Source: Picosynechococcus sp. PCC 7117 (GTDB taxonomy: Bacteria; Cyanobacteriota; Cyanobacteriia; Cyanobacteriales; MRBY01). From it: a stretch of 64,000 bases of DNA. Shown here in pieces: positions 54,240-63,660 of this stretch; within the stretch, counting starts at the first letter, position 1, and each line of letters opens with the position of its first letter. Both the position numbers and the translations under genes were made by a program. The stretch covers positions 1,674,001 through 1,738,000 of the forward strand of contig NZ_CP016477.1 in assembly GCF_001693275.1 (NCBI RefSeq), written 5' to 3'. The notes under the pieces are model-generated. The model was not told the DNA's origin. It was given only the letters and a program-made list of their open reading frames with translations, and did not search any database.

Positions 54240-55751
54240 TTAGCCCAAAAAGAGCTTGTAGGCGGGATTTTGATTTTCGTCCCAGTAACGATAACCGAGT
54301 TGGTCGAGAAACGTTTGCCAATCGTCCATTTCTGCCGGGGGCACCTGGACGGCTATCGCAATCCGTCCATAATCAGCACCATTATTGCGATAGTGGAACC
54401 CACTGATATTCCAATGGGGGCTCATGGTATCGACAAATTTCATCAACGCCCCTGGATATTCAGGAAATTCAAAGCGATAGAACAACTCATGGGTTGCCTT
54501 GGGACTGCGGCCACCAACCATGTGACGCAGGTGCAATTTCGTCAGTTCGTCATCGGTGAGATTGAGGGTTTTAAAGCCATTCGCTTCGAAGGTTTCGGCG
54601 AGGGTCTTAATTTCACTGCGGTCAGCAATTTGTACCCCCACAAAAATATGGGCTTCCTGTTCATCGGCAATGCGATAGTTGAATTCCGTTAAATTGCGAT
54701 CGCCCATGCAACGGCAAAACTTTCGTAAACTGCCCGGTTGTTCCGGGATTGTCACGGCAAAAATTGCTTCTCGCCCTTCCCCTAATTCGGCTCGCTCGGC
54801 CACAAACCGCAGGCGATCAAAGTTCATATTGGCCCCACAGGCAACGGCCACTAAGGTTTCGTCCTGAATGCCTTCTCGCTCCACATAGGCTTTCATTCCG
54901 GCGATCGCCAATGCCCCAGCCGGCTCCAAAATAGAGCGGGTGTCCTCAAATACATCTTTAATGGCCGCACAGGTATCATCGGTGGAGACCAGAATAATTT
55001 CATCGACATATTCCTGGCACAGGCGAAATGTTTCTTCCCCGACATAGCGCACCGCCACCCCATCGGCAAACAACCCCACCTGGGATAACTGCACCCGTTC
55101 CCCTGTTTCAAGAGATTGTTTCATAGCATCGGCATCCACAGGTTCGACGCCAATAATTTTGATCTCCGGCCGCACCCGCTTCACATAGGCCGCAATGCCT
55201 GCAATTAATCCGCCGCCGCCGATCGCCACAAAAATTGCGTGGATGGGCTGTTGGCACTGGCGTAAAATCTCCATGCCGATGGTGCCCTGACCAGCGATGA
55301 CATAGGGATCATCAAAGGGATGAATGAGCGTTAAGCCCTGTTCCTCCGAGAGTTTGCGGGCGTGGGCGTAGGCATCATCATAGGCATTTCCATGCAAGAT
55401 CACCTCGCCACCCCTGGCTTTAACGGCATTGATCTTGACCTGGGGTGTCACCACAGGCATTACAATCACCGCCCTCGTGCCCAACTTTGTCGCGGCAAGG
55501 GCCACCCCCTGGGCATGGTTTCCGGCGGAGGCAGCGATCACGCCACATTGCAGTTGCTCTGGGGTTAGGTGCGCCATCTTGTTGTACGCGCCCCGCAGCT
55601 TAAAAGAAAAGACCGACTGCATATCCTCCCGCTTCAATAGCACATGGTTGTGCAGGCGGCGCGAAAGATTGGGGGCCATTTCGAGGGGAGTTTCTTGGGC
55701 TACGTCGTAAACGCGGGCATTTAAAATTTGGATCAAATAATCGCAATGCAT
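54240..55751 (-). CDS. ilvA: Threonine ammonia-lyase, biosynthetic
   Basis: IlvA deaminates threonine to 2-oxobutyrate, the first step of isoleucine synthesis. The 503-residue protein has the PLP Lys in KREDMQSVFSFKLRGAYN, the GGGGLIAG phosphate cup and two ACT-like regulatory domains at about 325-395 and 420-495 (EAIFAVTIPEQPGSLRKF, LFYRFEFPEYPGALMKFVD). The two ACT domains fit the isoleucine-inhibited form. It converges with the glycosyltransferase, with a 9-base gap. Confidence 0.96.
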   Translation of the reverse strand: MHCDYLIQILNARVYDVAQETPLEMAPNLSRRLHNHVLLKREDMQSVFSFKLRGAYNKMAHLTPEQLQCGVIAASAGNHAQGVALAATKLGTRAVIVMPVVTPQVKINAVKARGGEVILHGNAYDDAYAHARKLSEEQGLTLIHPFDDPYVIAGQGTIGMEILRQCQQPIHAIFVAIGGGGLIAGIAAYVKRVRPEIKIIGVEPVDADAMKQSLETGERVQLSQVGLFADGVAVRYVGEETFRLCQEYVDEIILVSTDDTCAAIKDVFEDTRSILEPAGALAIAGMKAYVEREGIQDETLVAVACGANMNFDRLRFVAERAELGEGREAIFAVTIPEQPGSLRKFCRCMGDRNLTEFNYRIADEQEAHIFVGVQIADRSEIKTLAETFEANGFKTLNLTDDELTKLHLRHMVGGRSPKATHELFYRFEFPEYPGALMKFVDTMSPHWNISGFHYRNNGADYGRIAIAVQVPPAEMDDWQTFLDQLGYRYWDENQNPAYKLFLG

Positions 55752-55832
55752 AGGGCGATCGCCAACGGGAATTTTAGGACAGATAAAGTGTGAGGATTTT
55801 ACTGTAACCCCATCCCGTCAATCCACGAAAGT

Positions 55833-56156
55833 CTAGTTCAACGAAAAGGTTAATTTCTTGAGGGGCGATCGCCAATCTCGCGTTGTTTTCTTGGGGAGAG
55901 GTGGGGCTTGGCATTCCGGTTGTACCACGGGGACTAGGTGCTGCTCTTCAACCACCAGTTGCCCATTATCTAAAGCTTGTCGCCATTGTTTGCCCTGTTT
56001 CCAAGCCTGATATTTGCGGACATTCCAACGGGGATTGCTGGGATAACCCGCAAAGCCAGACCGCAGCGCAGGATGACTTTCCCTAGGGATCGCAGTTTCG
56101 ATGTAAATGCCTTCGGCCAATTCCACCAACCGTTGTACAGCATGGTTTGTCATCAT
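55833..56156 (-). CDS. Conserved hypothetical protein
   Basis: The 107-residue protein reads MMTNHAVQRLVELAEGIYIETAIPRESHPALRSGFAGYPSNPRWNVRKYQAWKQGKQWRQALDNGQLVV in its main part; the last quarter is a basic Pro-rich tail. There is no signal peptide. The family is unknown to me. GGGAGG lies nine bases before the ATG at 56156, which supports this start over the frame beginning at 56180. Confidence 0.7.
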   Translation of the reverse strand: MMTNHAVQRLVELAEGIYIETAIPRESHPALRSGFAGYPSNPRWNVRKYQAWKQGKQWRQALDNGQLVVEEQHLVPVVQPECQAPPLPKKTTRDWRSPLKKLTFSLN

Positions 56157-56458
56157 CTGACTCTGCCTCCCTAATGTCAACGAATATTACAAGATCACAT
56201 TACCCTTTACTAAATGCACCAAAAAACAAGACTGGCTTTTGGTATCAATGGTTGAGAAAAACGCCAGGCGAAATTTCTCACATTCACATATATAACGATG
56301 GACCGCCACAAAAAACAAGCCCAGTCCTTTTATTAACGAAAAAGTATTATTCCGGTATCTTCCCTTTAGTCTAGACGGAAAACGTTGTTTTTACAAATTT
56401 TTAAGATTGTGAACAATAAAAATATTAGATGGCAATCATTGGTGTGATTGTTGAAATT
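56157..56458. other. Non-coding gap
   Basis: This 302-base AT-rich stretch lies between two reverse-strand genes. A 66-codon forward frame (56177-56374) is open but has no recognisable features. GATTGTTGAAATTTTAGGAGG near 56445 is on the plus strand and not linked to a gene. Confidence 0.4.
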
Positions 56459-57523
56459 TTAGGAGGCGATTCTTGCCCCTAAATCAGCCTTGAGAGCCGT
56501 GAGGGTTGCTTGTAATTTTCCGGTTTTGACCCAGGTTTGGGCTAAATCTAAACCACTTTGGAGATCTTTGACTTGCCCACAATGCCACAAATAAAAGCCC
56601 CCATTCCACACAGCAGAATCGGTTAGCGGTGAAGGCTGTCCCTGGAGAAGCGCGGCGAGATCTTGGTAGTATTTCTCCGGGCTTTCTAGGTGAATGTCTT
56701 CACCCCCTAAACCGTAGTCATAGGGATTGGGCTTGAGATAGACAAATCCATCGGCGGATTCGGTTTGATTGGTGACTACAATGGTGGTCTGGGAAATCCG
56801 TAGATCGCCACTACCTTCTAAGCCCTTGATCAGGGTGTAGGGAGGGTTGCCCCGTTCTGTAAAAGTATCGCGAATAATCGCTTCGGTGGGGGGGTGTACA
56901 TAACCCGCGATGGTGTGGGCTTGGCGATCGCCAGAGGGCGACCAGACCAATTCGAGGGTTGCCAGGGACGGGCGTTTGCCCAATTCTTCACGATAGGAAA
57001 TCAGGGTTTGGCTAGCGGGCAGGAGCGTCGGCGTATAGCAGCAGGCAAAGTGGGTGCGCTGGAAGTAGCTTTGTAGTTGCGCAAAACTGAGGGCTTGGAA
57101 ATCGAGGCCCAGGGCTTGCCAAATTTCTCCGAGGGGGAGGCCATATTTCGTCGGCAGGCGATCGCCACCATGCATGAGCACGGGCACCCCAGCGGTTTTA
57201 AGGATCAAAGCCGTGATTGGGGCAATGGGGGCTGTTTTGGTGCGGCCATCGTAGGGAATCCCTAGGATAAATACTTTTTCTCCGTTGGGGAGGGGGTCTA
57301 ATTTTTGGCTGCGGCGGTCATAGGCATCGAGCATCCCTGCCAGTTCTACCCCGGTAGGCCGTTTAATCCGTTGGGAAATGAGGAAGGCCCCGATTTGGGC
57401 GGGAGTCGCGGTACCATCGAGCATCATGTCTAGGGCGATCGCCGCTTCGGCACGGGTCAAACTTTTGCTGGTGTGTTTACCGCTGCCAACTTTCTTCAGT
57501 AGCTCACGAAATTCGGTACTCAT
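56459..57523 (-). CDS. Anthranilate phosphoribosyltransferase-like (TrpD2-type) protein
   Basis: The 354-residue protein has the TrpD-type helical start (LTRAEAAIALDMMLDGTATPAQIGAFLISQRIKRPTGVELAGML) and overall phosphoribosyltransferase-III order. The canonical GTGGDG is replaced by LGIPYDGRTKTAPI, and a GVPVLMHGGDRLPTKYG segment follows. In E. coli the related YbiB (TrpD2) lacks the enzyme activity and binds nucleic acids. So this is unlikely to be the tryptophan enzyme. Confidence 0.82.
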   Translation of the reverse strand: MSTEFRELLKKVGSGKHTSKSLTRAEAAIALDMMLDGTATPAQIGAFLISQRIKRPTGVELAGMLDAYDRRSQKLDPLPNGEKVFILGIPYDGRTKTAPIAPITALILKTAGVPVLMHGGDRLPTKYGLPLGEIWQALGLDFQALSFAQLQSYFQRTHFACCYTPTLLPASQTLISYREELGKRPSLATLELVWSPSGDRQAHTIAGYVHPPTEAIIRDTFTERGNPPYTLIKGLEGSGDLRISQTTIVVTNQTESADGFVYLKPNPYDYGLGGEDIHLESPEKYYQDLAALLQGQPSPLTDSAVWNGGFYLWHCGQVKDLQSGLDLAQTWVKTGKLQATLTALKADLGARIAS

Positions 57524-57598
57524 GGGGCCTTGCTGTGGGTGGGGAATGGATGTTCTCAGATTAAGAAATAATTAGCTTAACTGATTGGCTTCTAAAAA

Positions 57599-58780
57599 TC
57601 AGCTAACTTCGGAACTTGCGGCGATGCCAATTTTTTTCAGGGCGGCGATCGCATGGAGTTGAATCGGTTTGTCGGGGCTTTGGCTAAAGACAGTTAGTAA
57701 AGCCTGGGCGCGGGGATCCTGGAGCTGGCCGAGGGCATAAATGAATGCTTGTTGAATCGACAGGGGTTGGGGCTGGGAAACCTTTTGCCAAAACTGCAGC
57801 AAAATTGTTGTTCCCTGCCCCCGCAGGTTCGGTTCGGTGATTCGGCCAAATGCCTTGAGGGTTTCTAAAACTACTGCGTCAGCCCCATGGTAAAGCAAGG
57901 GTTCGAGCCGGGTTAAACTTTCTGGAATGGCTAACCAACCGAGGGCTTGGATCAGGTTACATTGCAAGGGTTTGGGCGTATGGGGGGATTGCAGCACGGT
58001 GGCGATCGCCTCGGCAGCCTGGGGAATCGGGAAACGACTGAGGGTAAACCCGGCCTGGGCACAAACCTCCAGGTTGAAATCGTAGAGCAACGGCTGGACT
58101 TTTTCGCATAACAAAACCGGATCAACGGACTGGCCCCAAAAGCCCAAACCCTTAACTGCTTCCCGACGCACTGGGGCCGCCGTATCTGTGAGGGCAGACA
58201 ACAGGGCGGTAAAAATTTCCGGTTGGCGAAATTGACTGAGGGTTTCAATGGCTAAGGAACGGATTTGCGGATCTGGATCATCAATGACCGTCAGCAGGGG
58301 ATCAATAATTTGCGGATAGCGTAATTTACAAAGGGCGTTTACGGCGAGGCTACGACTTTCTGGCTTGGCCAACAGCGGCACTAGATAATCCACGGCCTTT
58401 CCTTCTAGCTGCACCAACGTTCTCATGATTTCTTCGAGGAGGAATTCTTCTGAACAATGGTCAATGAGCAAGATCAGACGGGCAATCGCCTCAGGATCTT
58501 GGTATTGTCCCAAGATACGAATCGCAAACCACCGTAATTCTATTTCGGCGGTGTGATCTTCAGCGATGCTCAGGAGAGGGGTGATCGCTGTTGGGCCTAA
58601 TTTTGCAAAAACCTTAACCAGTCGCCAGCGTTCTTGAAATGTTCCTTCCCGGAGTAACTGAAAGGCCCAGGCTTGGGCGGTGGGTTCCTGGCGAAGATCC
58701 GCCGTTGTACATAACTGCAAAAATTCCTGGAGTGTTGGCTGTTGGGCAACATCAGACAGTGCTGTATTTCTTCGCCCCAT
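57599..58780 (-). CDS. HEAT-repeat protein
   Basis: The 393-residue protein is made of about ten HEAT/PBS-lyase-type repeats, with units such as IRSLAIETLSQFRQPEIFTALLSAL and RREAVKGLGFWG. Such repeats occur in phycobilin lyases (CpcE/F type) and in scaffold proteins. No partner subunit lies next to it, so a general scaffold is as likely as a lyase role. It precedes the TrpD-like gene by 75 bases on the same strand. Confidence 0.82.
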   Translation of the reverse strand: MGRRNTALSDVAQQPTLQEFLQLCTTADLRQEPTAQAWAFQLLREGTFQERWRLVKVFAKLGPTAITPLLSIAEDHTAEIELRWFAIRILGQYQDPEAIARLILLIDHCSEEFLLEEIMRTLVQLEGKAVDYLVPLLAKPESRSLAVNALCKLRYPQIIDPLLTVIDDPDPQIRSLAIETLSQFRQPEIFTALLSALTDTAAPVRREAVKGLGFWGQSVDPVLLCEKVQPLLYDFNLEVCAQAGFTLSRFPIPQAAEAIATVLQSPHTPKPLQCNLIQALGWLAIPESLTRLEPLLYHGADAVVLETLKAFGRITEPNLRGQGTTILLQFWQKVSQPQPLSIQQAFIYALGQLQDPRAQALLTVFSQSPDKPIQLHAIAALKKIGIAASSEVS

Positions 58781-58902
58781 GAATTCACTCCCCTTACCAA
58801 GACATAAAAAGTTGACAGACCTTCAAGGTAAGTTCCTCTCGCCGGAAAACTGGTATCACAATTTACAGGGTGCCTGAAATAGTTGCAGAAATTGCATGAA
58901 CC

Positions 58903-59721
58903 CTATGTATTCAACAAATCTTTTGCTGCCAAATTACGGAAGGCGAGCATCTCTTTAGCCGGAGTGCGATCGCCGTTGCAGGCAATGCGTCGTGGGGCGC
59001 TTAAGGTCGTCACGGTAAAACCCAAACTTTGATACAGATCTAAAATTCTGGGCGTGGCTTGGTTAGAGGCAATTGTTGGCGCGGTTTGTGCTGCTAGCCA
59101 GGTGGCTAATCGCTCTTGATCGGCCCAACTAAACCCCCCGGCGGCATACTGACGAAACTCCACATCATAGGGCGGATCAGCATAAATAAAACTATGGTCA
59201 GCAACTGGAATTTTCTCAAAATCTCCCCATTGAAACTGCCAAGCTTGAAATAACTTTTTGTAGGCAAAAAAATCATCCCTATAGTTAATCGAACGATATC
59301 GCCCGAAAGGGACATTAAATTTTCCCTGGGAATTGAATCGACACAAGCCATTAAACCCAGTCCGGTTTAAATAATAAAATAAAATCGCGGCTTCTTGGGT
59401 CTCGCTCTGATTATTTTCAATTAATTCATTAAAACGGTCTCGGCATTGATAATATAAATCAGCATTATTTGCCATTAAAATACTACTTTTTAAACCTTTT
59501 TTGAGCTGCTGATAAAAATTAATTAAATGGAAATTAACGTCATTTAAAATTGCTTTTTGCGGAACCAAACCCAAGGCGATCGCCAAGCCACCACAGAACG
59601 GCTCAATTAATTGATAGTCTTGATAGTCTCGCCAAATTAACCGTAATTTAGGGACTAACCAACGCTTACCCCCAGCCCACTTTAGGGGCGGTTTTAACTG
59701 CTCTGAATTAATCATAGCCAT
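58903..59721 (-). CDS. Dam-like DNA adenine methyltransferase (D12 class)
   Basis: The 272-residue protein has WAGGKRWLVPKL, EPFCGGLAIALG (SAM site) and the catalytic YADPPYD. VTTLSAPRRIACNGDR in the C-terminal part is also typical. D12-class enzymes of this size methylate GATC. No cognate endonuclease lies nearby, so it is an orphan. HIP1 (GCGATCGC) contains GATC, so HIP1 sites could be its substrate; that is inference. Starts at ATG 59721 or 59715. Confidence 0.9.
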   Translation of the reverse strand: MAMINSEQLKPPLKWAGGKRWLVPKLRLIWRDYQDYQLIEPFCGGLAIALGLVPQKAILNDVNFHLINFYQQLKKGLKSSILMANNADLYYQCRDRFNELIENNQSETQEAAILFYYLNRTGFNGLCRFNSQGKFNVPFGRYRSINYRDDFFAYKKLFQAWQFQWGDFEKIPVADHSFIYADPPYDVEFRQYAAGGFSWADQERLATWLAAQTAPTIASNQATPRILDLYQSLGFTVTTLSAPRRIACNGDRTPAKEMLAFRNLAAKDLLNT

Positions 59722-59800
59722 AAAAAAGATGGGGCTTTTTGGTCATTGTTCCCCATCCATCGTCTGATTTCACTGTGCAATGGTCGATCGATACTAACGA

Positions 59801-60175
59801 CTAACGGTTTAAAACATCATTGCGGTGCTGCACTGAACCCACAATGGTGACGACTTCATCGATTAAATCTTGGGACACATTTAATTCCTGGAGGGTCAAT
59901 ACTAAATTTTCGGCGATCGCATCGAAATGGACATCCGTTAGACCCGCATTTTTAACTAAGTCTTGATGGGCAACCCGCATCGAACGACCCGGAAATCGAT
60001 CCGTGCCCCCAAAAGCATAGGTCATAAAATCCTTTTGGTGTTGCTTCTGTTTGGCCATGTCAGTTTTGACAAAAAAACGATTAACTCGTTCATCGGCCAG
60101 AACCTTACCGTAGAATTTCTCCACCGCCAGATCAACTGCCGCTGCGCCGCCTAACTTTTCATACAAACTAGCCAT
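59801..60175 (-). CDS. glbN: Truncated haemoglobin (GlbN, TrHb1)
   Basis: The 124-residue protein starts MASLYEKLGGAAAVDLAVEKFYGKVL. It has His46, His70 and His117 where Synechococcus sp. PCC 7002 GlbN has its distal, proximal and haem-crosslinking histidines. From memory it differs at only a few positions. In PCC 7002 the globin protects against reactive nitrogen/oxygen species. The ATG at 60175 is used; the frame extends to 60208 without conservation. Confidence 0.95.
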   Translation of the reverse strand: MASLYEKLGGAAAVDLAVEKFYGKVLADERVNRFFVKTDMAKQKQHQKDFMTYAFGGTDRFPGRSMRVAHQDLVKNAGLTDVHFDAIAENLVLTLQELNVSQDLIDEVVTIVGSVQHRNDVLNR

Positions 60176-60227
60176 GGACGAATCTCCGTTTATTTGGCAC
60201 CATTTCATTCATCGTAGCAACGAAAAC

Positions 60228-61664
60228 CTAGAGGTCAGCAAAACCTTTTTTCTTTTTCACCTTTTTCTTTTTCTTCGGTGCGCCACCACGACCGGGACGT
60301 CCGCCCATCCCAGGCATTCCCCCACCGAACAGATCACCGAGTCCACCCATTCCAGGTAAGCCTCCCCCTTGACCCATTTGCTGCATCATTTTCCGCATCC
60401 GGGTAAAGTCAGCAATGAGTTTTGAGACATCTTTTTCTGATAACCCAGAGCCCTTGGCAATACGGGTACGACGCTTGGGTGTTTGGGCTAATACATCCGG
60501 ATTTTTGCGCTCCTCCTTGGTCATGGAGTTGATCATGGTCTCCACGCGCTTCAGTTGCACTTCCCCCTGTTCGAGCATATTTTTATCAATTTTGTTACCC
60601 ATGCCAGGGATGAGCTTCAGCATGCCGCCCAGGGAGCCCATATTTTTTAACAGGCGCATCTGTTTGAGAAAGTCATCAAAGTCAAAGCGGGCTTCGAGTA
60701 ACTTGGCCTGCATTTCCTCGACGTCGGACAGATCAACGGCTTCCTGGGCCTTTTCAACGAGGGTGAGTACATCGCCCATGTTGAGGATACGGGACGCTAA
60801 ACGGTCTGGATAGAATGGTTCTAGGGCTTCTACTTTTTCACCAACCCCAATAAATTTGATCGGTTGACCAGAGATCATCCGCACAGATAGGGCCGCACCA
60901 CCTCTGGTATCCCCATCCATCTTGGTGAGAATGGCCCCGGTAACGCCAATTTCTTCGTGGAAGGTGCGGGTTAAACTAGCAGCCTCTTGGCCCGTCATCG
61001 AGTCAACGACTAGCAATGTATCGTCGGGATTGATGCTTTCTTTAATTTGCTTCAGTTCGGCCATCATGTCGGCATCGATCTGCAAGCGACCCGCCGTATC
61101 CACGAGGACGACATCAACACCGAGTTCTTTGGCTTTTTCAACCCCTTGTTTGGCAATGTCAACGGGATTAGCGTCACTGCCCAGGTCGAACACGGGCACG
61201 TCAATTTGTTCACCGAGGGTTTTCAGCTGATCGATCGCCGCTGGACGGTAAACGTCGGTTGCAACCATCAGGGCGGTTTTATTTTGCTTGCGGAGATAGA
61301 GGGAAAGCTTGGCGGTGGCAGTGGTTTTCCCGGTCCCCTGCAACCCGGCCATGAGAATTACGGAGGGCTTATTTTCTGCTTCGGCGAGGGGAACGTTGCT
61401 TTCCCCCATGATTTTGACGAGCTCGTCGTAGACAATTTTGATGAACTGTTGCCCTGGATTAACACCAGAAATAACTTCTGCACCGACTGCCGCTTTTTCC
61501 ACATCAGAAATAAAGCCCTTGACCACCTGGAGGTTAACGTCGGCTTCGAGGAGGGCGCGACGGACTTCTTTTAGGGCTTCTTTGATGTTAGATTCGCTGA
61601 TTTTGTCCTGGCCCCGTAGGGATTTCCAGGCATCTTCTAGGCGTTCGGCTAGGGCGTCAAACAT
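60228..61664 (-). CDS. ffh: Signal recognition particle protein Ffh
   Basis: Ffh binds signal peptides and 4.5S RNA and targets membrane proteins to the translocon. The 478-residue protein has the N domain, the GTPase motifs GLQGTGKTTATAKL near 106, DTAGRLQ and TKMDGDTRGG, and the Met-rich M domain. The C-terminus is extended by GGGMPGMGG-type repeats and a Lys-rich tail. It lies 52 bases upstream of glbN on the same strand. Confidence 0.98.
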   Translation of the reverse strand: MFDALAERLEDAWKSLRGQDKISESNIKEALKEVRRALLEADVNLQVVKGFISDVEKAAVGAEVISGVNPGQQFIKIVYDELVKIMGESNVPLAEAENKPSVILMAGLQGTGKTTATAKLSLYLRKQNKTALMVATDVYRPAAIDQLKTLGEQIDVPVFDLGSDANPVDIAKQGVEKAKELGVDVVLVDTAGRLQIDADMMAELKQIKESINPDDTLLVVDSMTGQEAASLTRTFHEEIGVTGAILTKMDGDTRGGAALSVRMISGQPIKFIGVGEKVEALEPFYPDRLASRILNMGDVLTLVEKAQEAVDLSDVEEMQAKLLEARFDFDDFLKQMRLLKNMGSLGGMLKLIPGMGNKIDKNMLEQGEVQLKRVETMINSMTKEERKNPDVLAQTPKRRTRIAKGSGLSEKDVSKLIADFTRMRKMMQQMGQGGGLPGMGGLGDLFGGGMPGMGGRPGRGGAPKKKKKVKKKKGFADL

Positions 61665-61833
61665 AGGTCTTTTCTCTGGGTGGGCTGTTTAGTGACTGTC
61701 TAAATACTTTACCAAGTTGCGGACTGTAGCAGGTTCGGCAATCTCTCTTTATCAGGGGCGATCGCCTTTTTGTCAAGAAAGGCAAAATTTTGGACAATAG
61801 GGAAAGGTAAAGAATTGTAACGGATGTTTCGGG

Positions 61834-63333
61834 ATGAGTAAGGGCAAGATTGCGGTCATTGGGGCGGGCATTGGCGGTTTAACGGCGGGGGCTTTGTTGG
61901 CGAAACGGGGCTACGATGTCACGGTTTATGAACAGGCGGCGATCGCCGGGGGCTGTGCGTCCACTTTTAAGCGTCGGGGTTTTACCTTCGATGTAGGGGC
62001 GACCCAGGTGGCGGGCTTAGAAGTAGGAGGGATTCACCAGCGTATTTTTCAAGAATTGGGCGTCGCTTTACCCGAAGCAACGGTTTGTGATCCGGCTTGT
62101 GCGGTGTTTTTACCGGGCGAAACAGAACCCATCAACGTTTGGCGTGATGCGGAAAAGTGGGAAGCTGAACGACTCAAACAGTTTCCCACGAGCAAAAATT
62201 TTTGGCATTTATTAAAAATTTTATTTGCGGCGAGTTGGCAATTTCAAGGCCGCGATCCGGTGGTGCCACCCCGTAATCCTTGGGATATTTTGCAGTTAAT
62301 CAAGGCATTTCGTTTAAATACGTTGATCACAGTTCCCTTTGCTTTGATGACGGTTTTAGACGCGTTGAAATTATGTAATGTTGCCGCAGATCAAAGATTA
62401 AAAACTTTTTTGGATTTGCAGTTAAAGCTGTACTCCCAAGTTGATAGTTCCGAAACTGCACTACTCTACGGCGCGACGGCCCTCGCCGTTTCCCAAACGC
62501 CCCAAGGTTTATTTCATCTCCAGGGTAGTATGCAAGCCTTGAGCGATCGCCTGATCGAAGCCCTCGAAAAACATGGGGGGAAATTACTCACTCGCCACCG
62601 CATTAAGGAAATTAACTTGGGTCAAACCAAGCCTCAATTAACAGTCTTTGATCAGCGTCAAAATGAAATTGTTACACAAGCTTTTGATCATGTAGTCGCG
62701 AACACCACGGTTCAAGATTTAATTAAAATTTCAGAGCATCCGCCCAAATCAATTTTTAAAAAAATCTATCAAAAACGCATTGAAAATTTGCCAGATCCAT
62801 CGGGAGCTTTTGTCATTTACTTAGGGGTTAAGGAAGCGGCAATTCCCAAAAATTGTCCACCTCACCTGCAATTTCTCTATGATTATGACCAAGCAATTGG
62901 CGAGAATAATTCCCTCTTTGTTTCGGTGAGTAAGCCGAATGATGGTCGCGCCCCAGAGGGTCACCGGACGATTATCGCCTCCTCTTTTGTCGATCCGGAT
63001 CCCTGGTTTGGCGAAGGTTATGCCGAACTGAAAGAGCGTTACACCCAGGAGGCGATCGCCAAATTAAATCGCTATTTTGACCTTTCCCCAGAAAATATCA
63101 TTGTTCAAGAAGCCGGAACGCCGCGCACCTTTGCTTTCTATACGGCCCGACACAAAGGCTTTGTTGGCGGTGTGGGACAGCGAATTTCCACCTTTGCGCC
63201 CTTTGGATTCGCCACCAGAACACCGTTTAAAAATGTTTGGCTCGTGGGAGATTCTGTCCATCCGGGAGAAGGTACAGCTGGGGTAAGTTATTCTGCCCTG
63301 ACCGCTGTACGCCAAATTGAACAGGTCAGCTAA
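61834..63333 (+). CDS. crtD: C-3',4' carotenoid desaturase, CrtD-like
   Basis: The 499-residue FAD-dependent desaturase begins with the dinucleotide fold VIGAGIGGLTAGALLAKRGYDVTVYEQ and GGCASTFKRRGFTFDVGATQVAG. The C-terminal GDSVHPGEGTAGVSYSA supplies the FAD end. The start resembles my memory of slr1293 (CrtD of myxol synthesis) more than CrtH carotene isomerase. CrtD-type enzymes act on carotenoid precursors in membranes, and PCC 7002-like strains make myxol derivatives. Confidence 0.85.
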   Translation: MSKGKIAVIGAGIGGLTAGALLAKRGYDVTVYEQAAIAGGCASTFKRRGFTFDVGATQVAGLEVGGIHQRIFQELGVALPEATVCDPACAVFLPGETEPINVWRDAEKWEAERLKQFPTSKNFWHLLKILFAASWQFQGRDPVVPPRNPWDILQLIKAFRLNTLITVPFALMTVLDALKLCNVAADQRLKTFLDLQLKLYSQVDSSETALLYGATALAVSQTPQGLFHLQGSMQALSDRLIEALEKHGGKLLTRHRIKEINLGQTKPQLTVFDQRQNEIVTQAFDHVVANTTVQDLIKISEHPPKSIFKKIYQKRIENLPDPSGAFVIYLGVKEAAIPKNCPPHLQFLYDYDQAIGENNSLFVSVSKPNDGRAPEGHRTIIASSFVDPDPWFGEGYAELKERYTQEAIAKLNRYFDLSPENIIVQEAGTPRTFAFYTARHKGFVGGVGQRISTFAPFGFATRTPFKNVWLVGDSVHPGEGTAGVSYSALTAVRQIEQVS

Positions 63334-63407
63334 AAGGCGATCGCCATCGAAATTATCTCTTACTATGTACGGTAGTTCCGTACATTTATTTTTGAACACA
63401 CACAAGT

Positions 63408-63653
63408 ATGGATACAGTCAGCGTCAATCAATTTCGTGAAAACCTGAAATCTTTTGTGGAGACCGTAATTGCTGATCATCTTCCCCTTAAGGTGACTCGG
63501 CGGAATGGCAAAGATTTTATTGTGATCAGTGCTGAAGATTGGGAGAGAGAGCAGGAAACGCTTTACATATTGCAAAATAACGTTCTCATGCAACAAATTA
63601 AAGACTCCCTCGAAACCCACACGAAACAACAAGGCTATCAACCCAACGCGTAG
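63408..63653 (+). CDS. Phd/YefM-family antitoxin
   Basis: The 81-residue protein reads MDTVSVNQFRENLKSFVETVIADHLPLKVTRRNGKDFIVISAEDWEREQETLYIL, the YefM/Phd fold, and ends with a flexible tail that would wrap the toxin. It also would bind the operator upstream to repress the pair. The toxin gene starts 8 bases after the stop. Confidence 0.88.
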   Translation: MDTVSVNQFRENLKSFVETVIADHLPLKVTRRNGKDFIVISAEDWEREQETLYILQNNVLMQQIKDSLETHTKQQGYQPNA

Positions 63654-63660
63654 GAAATGG

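Noticed and set aside
56177-56374. 66-codon forward frame (MSTNITRSHYPLL...)
   Set aside because: It sits in an AT-rich gap, lacks recognised motifs and has no strong ribosome site; possible but not supported.
61805-61833. HLR1-like TTGTAAC before crtD
   Set aside because: Only one unit fits the consensus; the second unit does not.
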